Below are positions 25,706 to 33,173 of a DNA stretch of 64,000 nt, piece after piece. Numbering within the stretch: position 1 is the stretch's first letter; each line of letters starts with the position of its first letter. Made by a program: the position numbers and the translations under genes. Source of the stretch: CBDAMZ01 sp965197375 (GTDB taxonomy: Bacteria > Acidobacteriota > Vicinamibacteria > Vicinamibacterales > UBA8438); NCBI GenBank assembly GCA_965197375.1, contig CBDAMZ010000008.1, forward strand, positions 186,001-250,000. The letters run 5' to 3'. The notes beneath the pieces were generated by a model. The model saw only the letters and a list, made by a program, of their open reading frames with translations, had not been told where the DNA came from and did no database searches.

Positions 25706-26121
25706 GTGGGGCTGTCGTCTACCGAACATCAACAGTTGCTGCGGGTGGCGCGCCTGTCGGTCGCGGTGAAGGTTAGCGCGCCACTGTCAGCGACGGCACT
25801 AGCAGATGAAGCCCAAGCCGATGTTAAACCGACCGCCGTGCTGTGTCGGCACGCCGGCGCGTGACCTTCGAGATTTCGGTGCTCGGCCCGCTCGAGCTGT
25901 GCCTCGAACCAGGGCGGATAGAGGTTGGCCGGCACGGGCTGGTCATCGTCGACGGTGTGCACCGTGGCCTGCTCCTGCCGCAGGTGGCTATGGAATGGGG
26001 TTGGGACGCGCATACGTTTCTGGTGCAGACTTGTCAGAGGGCCGGATTTCCGTGTGACGCGTGGAAGACCGGCGCTACGGTGTTCACCTTCGAAGCGGAG
26101 GTATTTCAAGAAAAAGTCTAG
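25706..26121 (+). pseudogene. AmmeMemoRadiSam system protein A (AMMECR1-like), internal deletion
   Basis: A GTG at 25706 (AGGAG upstream) starts an AMMECR1-type N-terminus (HQQLLRVARLSVAVKV) ending at a TGA at 25862-25864. The C-terminal half is in another frame from 25861: VTFEISVLGPLELCLEPGRI, HGLVIVDGVHRGLLLPQVAM, EWGWDAHTFLVQTC and FEAEVFQEKV. The roughly 60 residues normally between, including the FVTL...LRGCIG core, are missing. This deletion is too long for a base-call error, so the gene is dead. It follows the MEMO gene by 13 bases; the radical-SAM partner of this set is not present. Confidence 0.78.
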
Positions 26122-26363
26122 CTGATCGCACCGAGCTCTTCGGGTCGCTCGAGAAACCGAATCGCTCGGCGAGCGTTGTGTGGCTAAGCCTGTGGTTGTT
26201 GCCCAGACTCGTTCGTTCACACGGACGGTTGCTTCCGCAGCCCCGATGGGCTCGGCGCTTAGCGATCGCTGCTGAGCCTCTTCCGCGACCGCGGGTTCTC
26301 TGGATCTGGGGGTTGAGGCTTGCGCTGTTAGCCTTCGGTAGATGATCATTAAGGGTCTCTACG

Positions 26364-29054
26364 ATGAGTACAAATTCCTTCGGCGCACGCCAGTCCCTCC
26401 GCGTTGGCGACGGCCAGGTTCAGATGTACAGCCTTCGGGCGTTGGAGGTGTCTGGGTACCCGAGTGTCGCCCGGTTGCCCTACTCGCTCAAAATTCTGCT
26501 TGAAAATATGCTCCGGCGGGAAGATGGCCGGGTCGTTAAGGCCGAGGAAATCGAAGCGCTCGCTCGATGGAGTCCAGCGGATCCTGCGACGCGCGAGGTC
26601 GCTTTCATGCCGGCCCGCGTACTATTGCAGGACTTTACGGGAGTTCCAGTGGTTGTCGACCTTGCGGCGATGCGGGACGGTGTTGTTCGACTCGGAGGGG
26701 ATCCAAGTGTCGTCAACCCGGCGCAGCCGGCCGAACTCGTCATCGATCACTCGGTTCAGGTCGACCACTTCGGACACCAGAACGCCTTCGAGCTAAATGC
26801 CAAGCTCGAGTTTGTCCGGAACAAGGAGCGGTACGCATTCCTCAAGTGGGGGCAGGCCGCCTTCCGCAACTTCCGAGTCGTGCCACCGGACACCGGCATC
26901 GTGCACCAGGTCAACCTAGAGTATCTCGCGCGTGTTGTCTGCCTGGATCGCTCGAACGGCCAGATAGTCGCCTATCCCGACACGCTCGTCGGGACCGATT
27001 CGCACACCACGATGGTCAACGGGCTTGGCGTCGTTGGCTGGGGCGTCGGTGGCATCGAGGCGGAGGCAGCTATGTTGGGCCAGCCGATCTCGATGCTAAT
27101 GCCGGACGTCATCGGCTTCCGTCTGGTGGGGACGCTTCCGGAGGGGGCGACCGCGACTGACCTCGTACTGACGATCACTGAACGCCTGCGTCACCATGGT
27201 GTCGTCGGGAAGTTCGTCGAGTTTTGCGGGCCCGGTCTCAAGTTGCTGACGCTGGCCGACCGCGCGACGCTCGGTAATATGTCACCGGAGTACGGGTCAA
27301 CTGTTGCTATCTGTCCGGTCGATCACATGACGCTCGACTACCTAAGCCTCACGGGCCGTGCTCGCGGGCAGATCGATCTAGTTGAAACCTACACGAAGGC
27401 ACAGGGGCTCTTTGCCACGGAGAGTGACCACCCGGCGTACACGGAGGTGGTTGAGCTCGATCTTGGCACGATCGAGCCCAGTATTGCTGGTCCGAAACGA
27501 CCGCAGGACCGTGTACCCCTTAAGCATGCGAAGCCGGCGTTCGCCCGCGTCCTGAAGGGCGCGAGGGTGGACGGCACACGCGGTGCCGTGTCGACAACGG
27601 CGGTGTCCCGTGGCAACGATGTGGATCACGGCGCCGTCGTCGTGGCGGCGATCACGAGCTGCACCAACACATCGAACCCGAGCGTCATGCTTGCGGCTGG
27701 GCTCGTTGCCAAGAAGGCGATCGAGCGAGGATTGCAGTCGAAGCCATGGGTCAAGACTAGTCTGGCGCCAGGCTCGAGGGTGGTCACCGAGTATCTGCAG
27801 GCCGCCGGGCTGCTGGAGCCGCTCGCGCAGATCGGCTTCGGGCTCGTCGGCTATGGCTGTACCACGTGCATCGGAAATAGCGGACCATTGCCCGAGGATG
27901 TGGCATCCGCCGTGAAGGATCGTGACTTGGTCGTAACTTCAGTACTGAGCGGCAACCGGAACTTTGAGGGGCGTGTGCAACCGCTGGTTCGAGCCAACTA
28001 TCTCGCGTCACCGCCACTGGTTGTGGCCTACGCGCTGGCCGGCTGGATGACGACCGACCTGACAACCGAGCCACTCGGGCAGGACCACAACGATCACGAC
28101 GTCTTTCTCGCGGACATCTGGCCGTCGACGAGTGAGGTGCAGTCAGCGATGGCGTCCGCCGTTCGCACGGAGCAGTTTACCGAGAAGTACGCCGGGGTCT
28201 TCGAAGGCGACGACCGCTGGCGAGGACTTCCTGCGCCGACCGGCCAGCGTTTTGACTGGCAGAGTGACTCGACTTACGTCCGGAAACCACCGTTCTTCGA
28301 GGCATTGTCGCCCGAACCGTCGGCGCCCGGTGACATCAAAGCGGCACGCGTCCTCGCCATACTCGGCGACAGCGTGACCACCGATCACATTTCGCCGGCA
28401 GGCACGATTTCACCAGACGGACCGGCTGGGCAATACTTGATCGCCAACGGGGTCGACCCAAAGGACTTCAACTCGTTCGGCAGCCGACGGGGAAACCATG
28501 AAGTGATGATACGGGGAACGTTCGCCAACATACGGTTGCGCAACAAGCTTGCGCCGGGGACAGAAGGCGGCTGGACGTGCTATCAGCCAGGCGGCGAGCA
28601 GATGAGCATCTATGATGCCGGCATGCGCTACAAGCACGAAGCCACTCCGCTCGTCGTGCTGGCGGGTAAGGAGTACGGTTCTGGCTCATCACGTGACTGG
28701 GCGGCGAAGGGGACAATGCTTCTCGGCGTCCGCGCCGTCATTGCCGAAGCGTTCGAGCGAATCCATCGCAGTAACCTGGTCTTTATGGGCGTGCTGCCGC
28801 TTGTCTTTAAGGATGGCGACAGTGTGGCGAGCCTCGGTCTGACCGGTCATGAATCGTTCGACTTAATTGGGATCGCTGACAATTTGAAACCGCGGAGCGA
28901 TGTCCGAGTCTTGGCGACCGCGCTGGATGGATCGACGAAGACGTTCGTCGTAACTGCACGGATCGACACCCCGGAAGAGCTAAACTACTATCGCCACGGT
29001 GGGATCCTACCGTGCGTGCTACGGCAACTAGTGTCCCGTTCCAATCATTCGTAG
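26364..29054 (+). CDS. acnA: Aconitate hydratase (AcnA type)
   Basis: 896-residue TCA-cycle enzyme interconverting citrate and isocitrate through a [4Fe-4S] cluster. Visible are VGTDSHTTMVNGLGVVGWGV, the cluster cysteines in AITSCTNTSNPSVM and GYGCTTCIGNSGPLP, and the C-terminal swivel domain with FNSFGSRRGNHEVMIRGTFA and EYGSGSSRDWAAKG. The length fits AcnA/IRP1 rather than AcnB. ATG with AAGGG nine bases upstream; it stands alone after the broken AMMECR1 gene. Confidence 0.97.
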   Translation: MSTNSFGARQSLRVGDGQVQMYSLRALEVSGYPSVARLPYSLKILLENMLRREDGRVVKAEEIEALARWSPADPATREVAFMPARVLLQDFTGVPVVVDLAAMRDGVVRLGGDPSVVNPAQPAELVIDHSVQVDHFGHQNAFELNAKLEFVRNKERYAFLKWGQAAFRNFRVVPPDTGIVHQVNLEYLARVVCLDRSNGQIVAYPDTLVGTDSHTTMVNGLGVVGWGVGGIEAEAAMLGQPISMLMPDVIGFRLVGTLPEGATATDLVLTITERLRHHGVVGKFVEFCGPGLKLLTLADRATLGNMSPEYGSTVAICPVDHMTLDYLSLTGRARGQIDLVETYTKAQGLFATESDHPAYTEVVELDLGTIEPSIAGPKRPQDRVPLKHAKPAFARVLKGARVDGTRGAVSTTAVSRGNDVDHGAVVVAAITSCTNTSNPSVMLAAGLVAKKAIERGLQSKPWVKTSLAPGSRVVTEYLQAAGLLEPLAQIGFGLVGYGCTTCIGNSGPLPEDVASAVKDRDLVVTSVLSGNRNFEGRVQPLVRANYLASPPLVVAYALAGWMTTDLTTEPLGQDHNDHDVFLADIWPSTSEVQSAMASAVRTEQFTEKYAGVFEGDDRWRGLPAPTGQRFDWQSDSTYVRKPPFFEALSPEPSAPGDIKAARVLAILGDSVTTDHISPAGTISPDGPAGQYLIANGVDPKDFNSFGSRRGNHEVMIRGTFANIRLRNKLAPGTEGGWTCYQPGGEQMSIYDAGMRYKHEATPLVVLAGKEYGSGSSRDWAAKGTMLLGVRAVIAEAFERIHRSNLVFMGVLPLVFKDGDSVASLGLTGHESFDLIGIADNLKPRSDVRVLATALDGSTKTFVVTARIDTPEELNYYRHGGILPCVLRQLVSRSNHS

Positions 29055-29370
29055 CATAAGTCTCGGGCGAGGCGCCCCGGCTGGTGCGTTTTGCTCCCTC
29101 GTTGTGCCTTGCCAGCCGAGCACTGTGCGGTGGAAAGGTCTATGCCTGGTCTGACGACGAACGACTCGGTGCCCCTCGACGTCGAAATCTGAAAAAACCG
29201 AGGAATTTGGTACCGCGGCATCACTTTTGGAGTCGCTTGCCATCGCGGACCGCGAGGTCGTCATCGGATCGCAGGATGGCGTACTTCGCTGCTTCGGGCA
29301 GGTTGTCCAAACGGCATCGGTTGGCTGGGTGTTGACGCTCAGGTCAAGGCTTTATACCCTTGCACTCCCT
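29055..29370. other. Intergenic stretch upstream of the DUF485-actP pair
   Basis: No convincing gene. An in-frame extension of the next gene is open back to a TTG at 29227 (LESLAIADREVV) but does not resemble DUF485. A possible promoter ends the stretch: TTGACG at about 29334 and TATACC near 29355 with 15-base spacing, a little short for sigma-70. I saw no terminator with a T run after acnA. Confidence 0.35.
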
Positions 29371-29652
29371 GTGGCCACATCTTTTTCTGACGACCTGAGA
29401 CGTTTGAACGCAGCGCGCTGGCGCGTGGCTAGTGGACTAACCATCGCCACGATGGTGCTGTATTTTTGTTTCATTGGGTTAGTTGCGTTCAATAAGCCTC
29501 TACTGGCGACGCTTCTGAGGCCTGGGCTTAGTCTCGGCATGCTGATTGGTACGTTCGTGATCGTTTCGGCATGGGTACTCATCTGGGTCTATGTCCGCTG
29601 GGCGAACCGGCACTATGACGCTAACGTGGCTGCACTCCGAGGGCGGTTGTGA
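29371..29652 (+). CDS. DUF485 family membrane protein
   Basis: 93 residues from a GTG at 29371, with two transmembrane helices: about 23-45 (IATMVLYFCFIGLVAFN) and 58-80 (LIGTFVIVSAWVLIWVYV) followed by RWANRHYD. This is DUF485 (YjcH type), which almost always precedes an ActP-type acetate symporter. Its TGA overlaps the start of the next gene. The start is uncertain because there is no clear Shine-Dalgarno and the frame is open further upstream. Confidence 0.8.
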   Translation: MATSFSDDLRRLNAARWRVASGLTIATMVLYFCFIGLVAFNKPLLATLLRPGLSLGMLIGTFVIVSAWVLIWVYVRWANRHYDANVAALRGRL

Positions 29653-31205
29653 CGAGTGGCTTGGGCGAACCAAACCTTGTTGCGATAACAGGTTTCCTCC
29701 TATTTATCGCACTGTCGCTCGGTATTACCTACTTGGCTGCGAGGCGCACGCACAGCGCTGAGCACTTCTACGCCGCTGGTCGTAGTGTCACCGCTCTTCA
29801 GAACGGCTTAGCCCTGGCCGGCGATTACATGAGCGCGGCTAGCTTCCTTGGTATAGCCGGGTTGGTCGCATTATCCGGTTTTGACGGCCTCATCTATTCC
29901 ATCGGGTTCTTGGTTGGCTGGCCGATCGTAATGTTTCTGATCGCTGAACCTCTCAGAAATCTCGGACGTTACACATTTTCAGACGTCATTACGTTTCGAT
30001 TACGCCAAGTGCCGGTGCGCATTGCTGCCGCGGTCGGCTCATTGGCCGTGGTGGCGTTCTATCTAATTGCGCAGATGGTCGGCGCTGGCAAGCTCATCCA
30101 ATTGCTTTTTGGGTTGGAGTACGAGCTAGCTGTTGTCATCGTCGGTGTTGTGATGTTGGCCTATGTGCTCTTCGGGGGCATGATTGCCACCACCTGGGTA
30201 CAAATCATCAAAGCAATCCTCCTACTGCTTGGGGCTTTTCTGTTGGCAGCTTTTACCCTTGCACGTTTCGGATTTAATCCGTTGACGCTTTTTCAGGCAG
30301 CGGCCGATCAGTACGGTCCCGGTGTTTTAGGTCCGGGTGGATTGGTCTCTGACCCGATCGAGGCGTTCTCGCTTGGATTGGCCTTGATGCTGGGTACGGC
30401 TAGCCTTCCACACATTCTGATGCGGTTCTACACTGTGCCGGATGCACGCACAGCCCGGACATCGGTATCCTACGCGACGGCGTTTATTGGTGTTTTCTAC
30501 TTGCTCACCTTTATTCTCGGTTTCGGCGCGATGGTGATTGTTGGGCAGGATGTAATCAGCGGCGTTGATGCAGGCGGCAATATGGCAGCCTTGCTATTGG
30601 CCGATGCGGTTGGCGGGCCAGGTTTCATGGGTTTTATTTCAGCTGTTGCATTTGCCACAATCCTTGCGGTGGTTGCGGGATTAACGCTGGCCGGCGCCGC
30701 AGCGCTCTCGCACGACCTGTGGGTGCATGTGGTTCGAGGTGGCGTCGCTTCTGAGAAAGAACAGTTGAGGGTGGCGCGCATCTCTTCAGCACTGCTCGGC
30801 GTGGTAGCGATTGTTCTTGGGATCGTGTTCGAAGGACAAAATGTGGCCTATATGGTAGGTCTTGCCTTCGCGATCGCCGCAAGCGCTAACTTCCCAGCGT
30901 TGGTACTCTCAATTTTCTGGAAAAACTTTACGACACGCGCAGCACAGGCCAGCATGCTCACTGGCACGGCGGCGAGTCTCTTGCTGATCTATCTCTCACC
31001 AGCAATTCAGGTGGATATTCTTGGTAATGCCACGGCAATTTTTCCGTTACGAAATCCTGGCATCGTGTCGATTTCGCTCGCTTTTCTTGTGGCGGTGGTC
31101 GTTTCGGTTTTGTGGCCAGAACCAGCAGCAGCGGAGGGGTTTGTAGAGCTCGAACGGCGTGTGCACCTTGGTGCTGTTGAGCCAGCACAAACCACAAAGG
31201 TCTAA
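29649..31205 (+). CDS. actP: Sodium:solute symporter, ActP (acetate) type
   Basis: 518-residue inner-membrane transporter with about 13 helices. The SSS-family features include FYAAGRSVTALQNGLALAGD followed by YMSAASFLGIAGLVALSGFD, LIYSIGFLVGWPIV, and GTASLPHILMRFYTVPDART with FYLLTFILGFGAMVIVG. Together with the preceding DUF485 protein this is the YjcH-ActP arrangement for acetate or other short-chain organic acid uptake. GTG start overlapping the DUF485 stop (GTGA). Confidence 0.9.
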   Translation: MTSGLGEPNLVAITGFLLFIALSLGITYLAARRTHSAEHFYAAGRSVTALQNGLALAGDYMSAASFLGIAGLVALSGFDGLIYSIGFLVGWPIVMFLIAEPLRNLGRYTFSDVITFRLRQVPVRIAAAVGSLAVVAFYLIAQMVGAGKLIQLLFGLEYELAVVIVGVVMLAYVLFGGMIATTWVQIIKAILLLLGAFLLAAFTLARFGFNPLTLFQAAADQYGPGVLGPGGLVSDPIEAFSLGLALMLGTASLPHILMRFYTVPDARTARTSVSYATAFIGVFYLLTFILGFGAMVIVGQDVISGVDAGGNMAALLLADAVGGPGFMGFISAVAFATILAVVAGLTLAGAAALSHDLWVHVVRGGVASEKEQLRVARISSALLGVVAIVLGIVFEGQNVAYMVGLAFAIAASANFPALVLSIFWKNFTTRAAQASMLTGTAASLLLIYLSPAIQVDILGNATAIFPLRNPGIVSISLAFLVAVVVSVLWPEPAAAEGFVELERRVHLGAVEPAQTTKV

Positions 31206-31449
31206 ACTGCCGGTGGAATAGCCTGGCTCATCGGCCCGATTGTCTCAGGGCGCGTGTTCGACCATACGTTTCTCATTATCGAAACCGCGTATTCAAACGT
31301 CGCTTGCGCGGTGGGAACTGCAATCTGTATCGCTAGGCGTGCATCTCTATAGGCTACGTTTTGGGTGGTCCAACCCGAGCCTGACCCGTTCTGTGCCGCG
31401 AGTGTTTCAGGCTAGAACCGCTACGCCGAGGCGGTTTAGTGAAGGGACA

Positions 31450-31863
31450 CTAGGACGCGGTGCAGTTGGCGTCGACGTGTTGGATGGAGGTCACGTTTAG
31501 GCGCCGCTCTTCATCGGTCACAATGAGGAGGCCCTTGACCAGGACCTTGTGCGCTGTGTGGTCGTCGAGGTTGTACTGGCTGGTTCCAAGCAGTCGGTAG
31601 GTAAGGTCGCCCAGCGGCGTCTCCGTCGCCCGTTCGATTTCGGCTGCGGTCCCAGGCTGCGCTTTGATGGCGGCCCCGGTTTTTTCCGGCGACTCACCCT
31701 CGGTCGCGCTCGTCAGCATCCAGGTTTGCGGCTCGCCGCCTGGGGACGCGCAGCCCACCACAGTCACGAAACGCACGTTCTGCGCCACAGTTTGTTCCCC
31801 GACGGCCACAAGCGCAGCCGCAAGTCCGACCGCAAGTATCGCCGGCTTCAAACGGTCGGCCAT
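31450..31863 (-). CDS. Secreted protein, tandem paralogue 1 of 3, unknown function
   Basis: 137 residues with a signal peptide (about 1-28). Shared features with the two upstream paralogues: a cysteine after a hydrophobic strand (VTVVGCASPGG), an AT motif after a Trp (QTWMLTSATEG), YRLLGTSQYNLDDH, then AHKVLVKGLLIVTDEERRLN and VTSIQHVDANC near the end. The G/A-H-K-V-x-V-K-G-L run suggests an OB-fold-like barrel, and the two invariant cysteines could form a disulphide. I do not recognise a named family. It ends the paralogue array; no Shine-Dalgarno was evident. Confidence 0.7.
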   Translation of the reverse strand: MADRLKPAILAVGLAAALVAVGEQTVAQNVRFVTVVGCASPGGEPQTWMLTSATEGESPEKTGAAIKAQPGTAAEIERATETPLGDLTYRLLGTSQYNLDDHTAHKVLVKGLLIVTDEERRLNVTSIQHVDANCTAS

Positions 31864-31889
31864 TGAGTGTGTAGACCCCGCGGGGTGAG

Positions 31890-32285
31890 CTACTCGCAGT
31901 TCGGTGCGAGATGCTGGAAAGAAGTGACGTTGATCCTCGACTCGCCCTCGTAGCTGAACTGCAGACCTTTAACTTGGACCTTGTGTCCGACGTGCGGCTC
32001 GACCCCGAACTCACTGACGCCCAAAAGGCGGTGCTCGAATGAGCCGAGCGATTGCTCGCCGGAGGCCCTCAGCTCATCCTGGCTGGAGAACGCGGTTTTC
32101 GCGTTCTTTCCCCCGGTCGCCCTCTCCAGCACCCACGGGAGATCCCCAGAGTCATGGCGGAGGCACCCGACGACGGTCATGAGCTTGACGTCGCCCTGCT
32201 TCTGGACCGCCAGCGCGCTGCCCAGACCGAGTGTGGCTGCGACTACCACGCTAGCGGCCGCCACGTTGATGTTTGACATTAGCAT
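31890..32285 (-). CDS. Secreted protein, tandem paralogue 2 of 3, unknown function
   Basis: 131 residues, signal peptide about 1-27. It carries the same pattern as its neighbours: MTVVGCLRHDSGDLPWVLER, EHRLLGVSEFG, GHKVQVKGLQFSYEGESRIN and VTSFQHLAPNC. It is 26 bases from paralogue 1 and 28 from paralogue 3, so the three are probably co-transcribed. Similarity within the set is limited to these conserved points, so the duplication is old. Confidence 0.7.
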   Translation of the reverse strand: MLMSNINVAAASVVVAATLGLGSALAVQKQGDVKLMTVVGCLRHDSGDLPWVLERATGGKNAKTAFSSQDELRASGEQSLGSFEHRLLGVSEFGVEPHVGHKVQVKGLQFSYEGESRINVTSFQHLAPNCE

Positions 32286-32313
32286 AGGGGAAGCGAAACA
32301 CGTTGGAACGGCA

Positions 32314-32790
32314 CTAGCTGCAGGAATCAGTCAGGCTGATGACCGACGTGAGGTTAATGCGCTTCGGGTCGGTGGTTTCGATGAACAGACCTTTCACGGC
32401 GACCCTGTGCCCGGCGACCAGCTGCCCGGTGGCATTAACTGACTCGGAGGCCGTGAAATCACCGCGCTGGAACTGATTGAGCGCCCCTTCGGCGTCGAGG
32501 AAATCAGCCACGCCGATCAACTGAAACCGGTTCGAGCCAGGCGACGCGTCCCTCACGCCTTCGATTTCATCGTTACTCGCGTACGGCGCCTCTGTTTCGG
32601 TCGGGTCGGTGGCGTTGGTCAGCCACCACGTCGGGAGGGTACCAGCCTCTGTGGACACGCAGCCGACAGTCTGCACGATCGAGACCGTCGGCTTACTCAG
32701 GTCGACTTGTTGCTGTTGGGCCGCTAGCCCACCCCACACGCCGTAGGCCACGACGACCACCGCCACCCGGACCGCCCAACTTGTTTTCAT
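32314..32790 (-). CDS. Secreted protein, tandem paralogue 3 of 3, unknown function
   Basis: 158 residues from the ATG at 32790, which has GGAGAGA about eight bases upstream (an earlier in-frame start at 32808 is less likely). Signal peptide about 1-25. Conserved points are VQTVGCVSTEAG, TWWLTNATDPTETE, FQLIGVADFL, AGHRVAVKGLFIETTDPKRI, NLTSVISLTDSC. A 20-residue insertion (EGALNQFQRGDFTASESVNA) makes it longer than its paralogues. First gene of the array, divergent from the TonB-dependent receptor. Confidence 0.7.
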   Translation of the reverse strand: MKTSWAVRVAVVVVAYGVWGGLAAQQQQVDLSKPTVSIVQTVGCVSTEAGTLPTWWLTNATDPTETEAPYASNDEIEGVRDASPGSNRFQLIGVADFLDAEGALNQFQRGDFTASESVNATGQLVAGHRVAVKGLFIETTDPKRINLTSVISLTDSCS

Positions 32791-33173
32791 TACCGTCTCT
32801 CCTCGCATGTGCCGTCAGCCGGCGGATGACAAGAGCGGCCGACAAGCTTATCAACTCGGACGGCCACTTGCAATCAGGACGAAGACTGAGGGAGGAGCTT
32901 GGTTGGCAACTTGTTGATTTCACTTGGTGTTACGTGCTTGACGCTTGCTGTCTCACATTCATAGAATAGCGCGCTTCTTTAGTTTTTGGGTCATGTGGAT
33001 GACGAGTGTGGTGGGGCGTGCCCGCCGTCGGGTACTGATCGTCGGCGGCTTGGCACTAGGGACGTTCGACGGCCAGTTGCGGCAAATAACCGTATCTGCG
33101 GTATCGTTGAGCGGTGTGGCGGCGCTGTAAGGGGGGCCGCCTCTGTTCGTCTCGGTGTCACTCAGGAGTAAAT
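32791..33173. other. Divergent intergenic region between the paralogue array and the TonB receptor
   Basis: 383 bases without a supported gene. It holds the promoter candidate described separately and a leader of about 200 bases before the receptor. I looked for a cobalamin riboswitch box (GCCACTG) and found none. Small inverted repeats exist (GTCGGCGGC region) but no clear regulator site. Confidence 0.5.
32938..32967 (+). promoter_or_regulatory. Sigma-70-like promoter candidate for the TonB receptor
   Basis: TTGACG at 32938-32943, an 18-base spacer, and TAGAAT at 32962-32967. It lies about 207 bases upstream of the receptor ATG, implying a long untranslated leader. Confidence 0.45.

Noticed and set aside
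25729..26349. 206-codon minus-strand ORF
   Set aside because: It lies opposite the AMMECR1 remnant, whose sense-strand fragments match a known family; the minus frame has no recognisable motifs.
32968..33173. Possible cobalamin or other riboswitch in the receptor leader
   Set aside because: No GCCACTG-type box or other recognisable riboswitch core could be found by eye.
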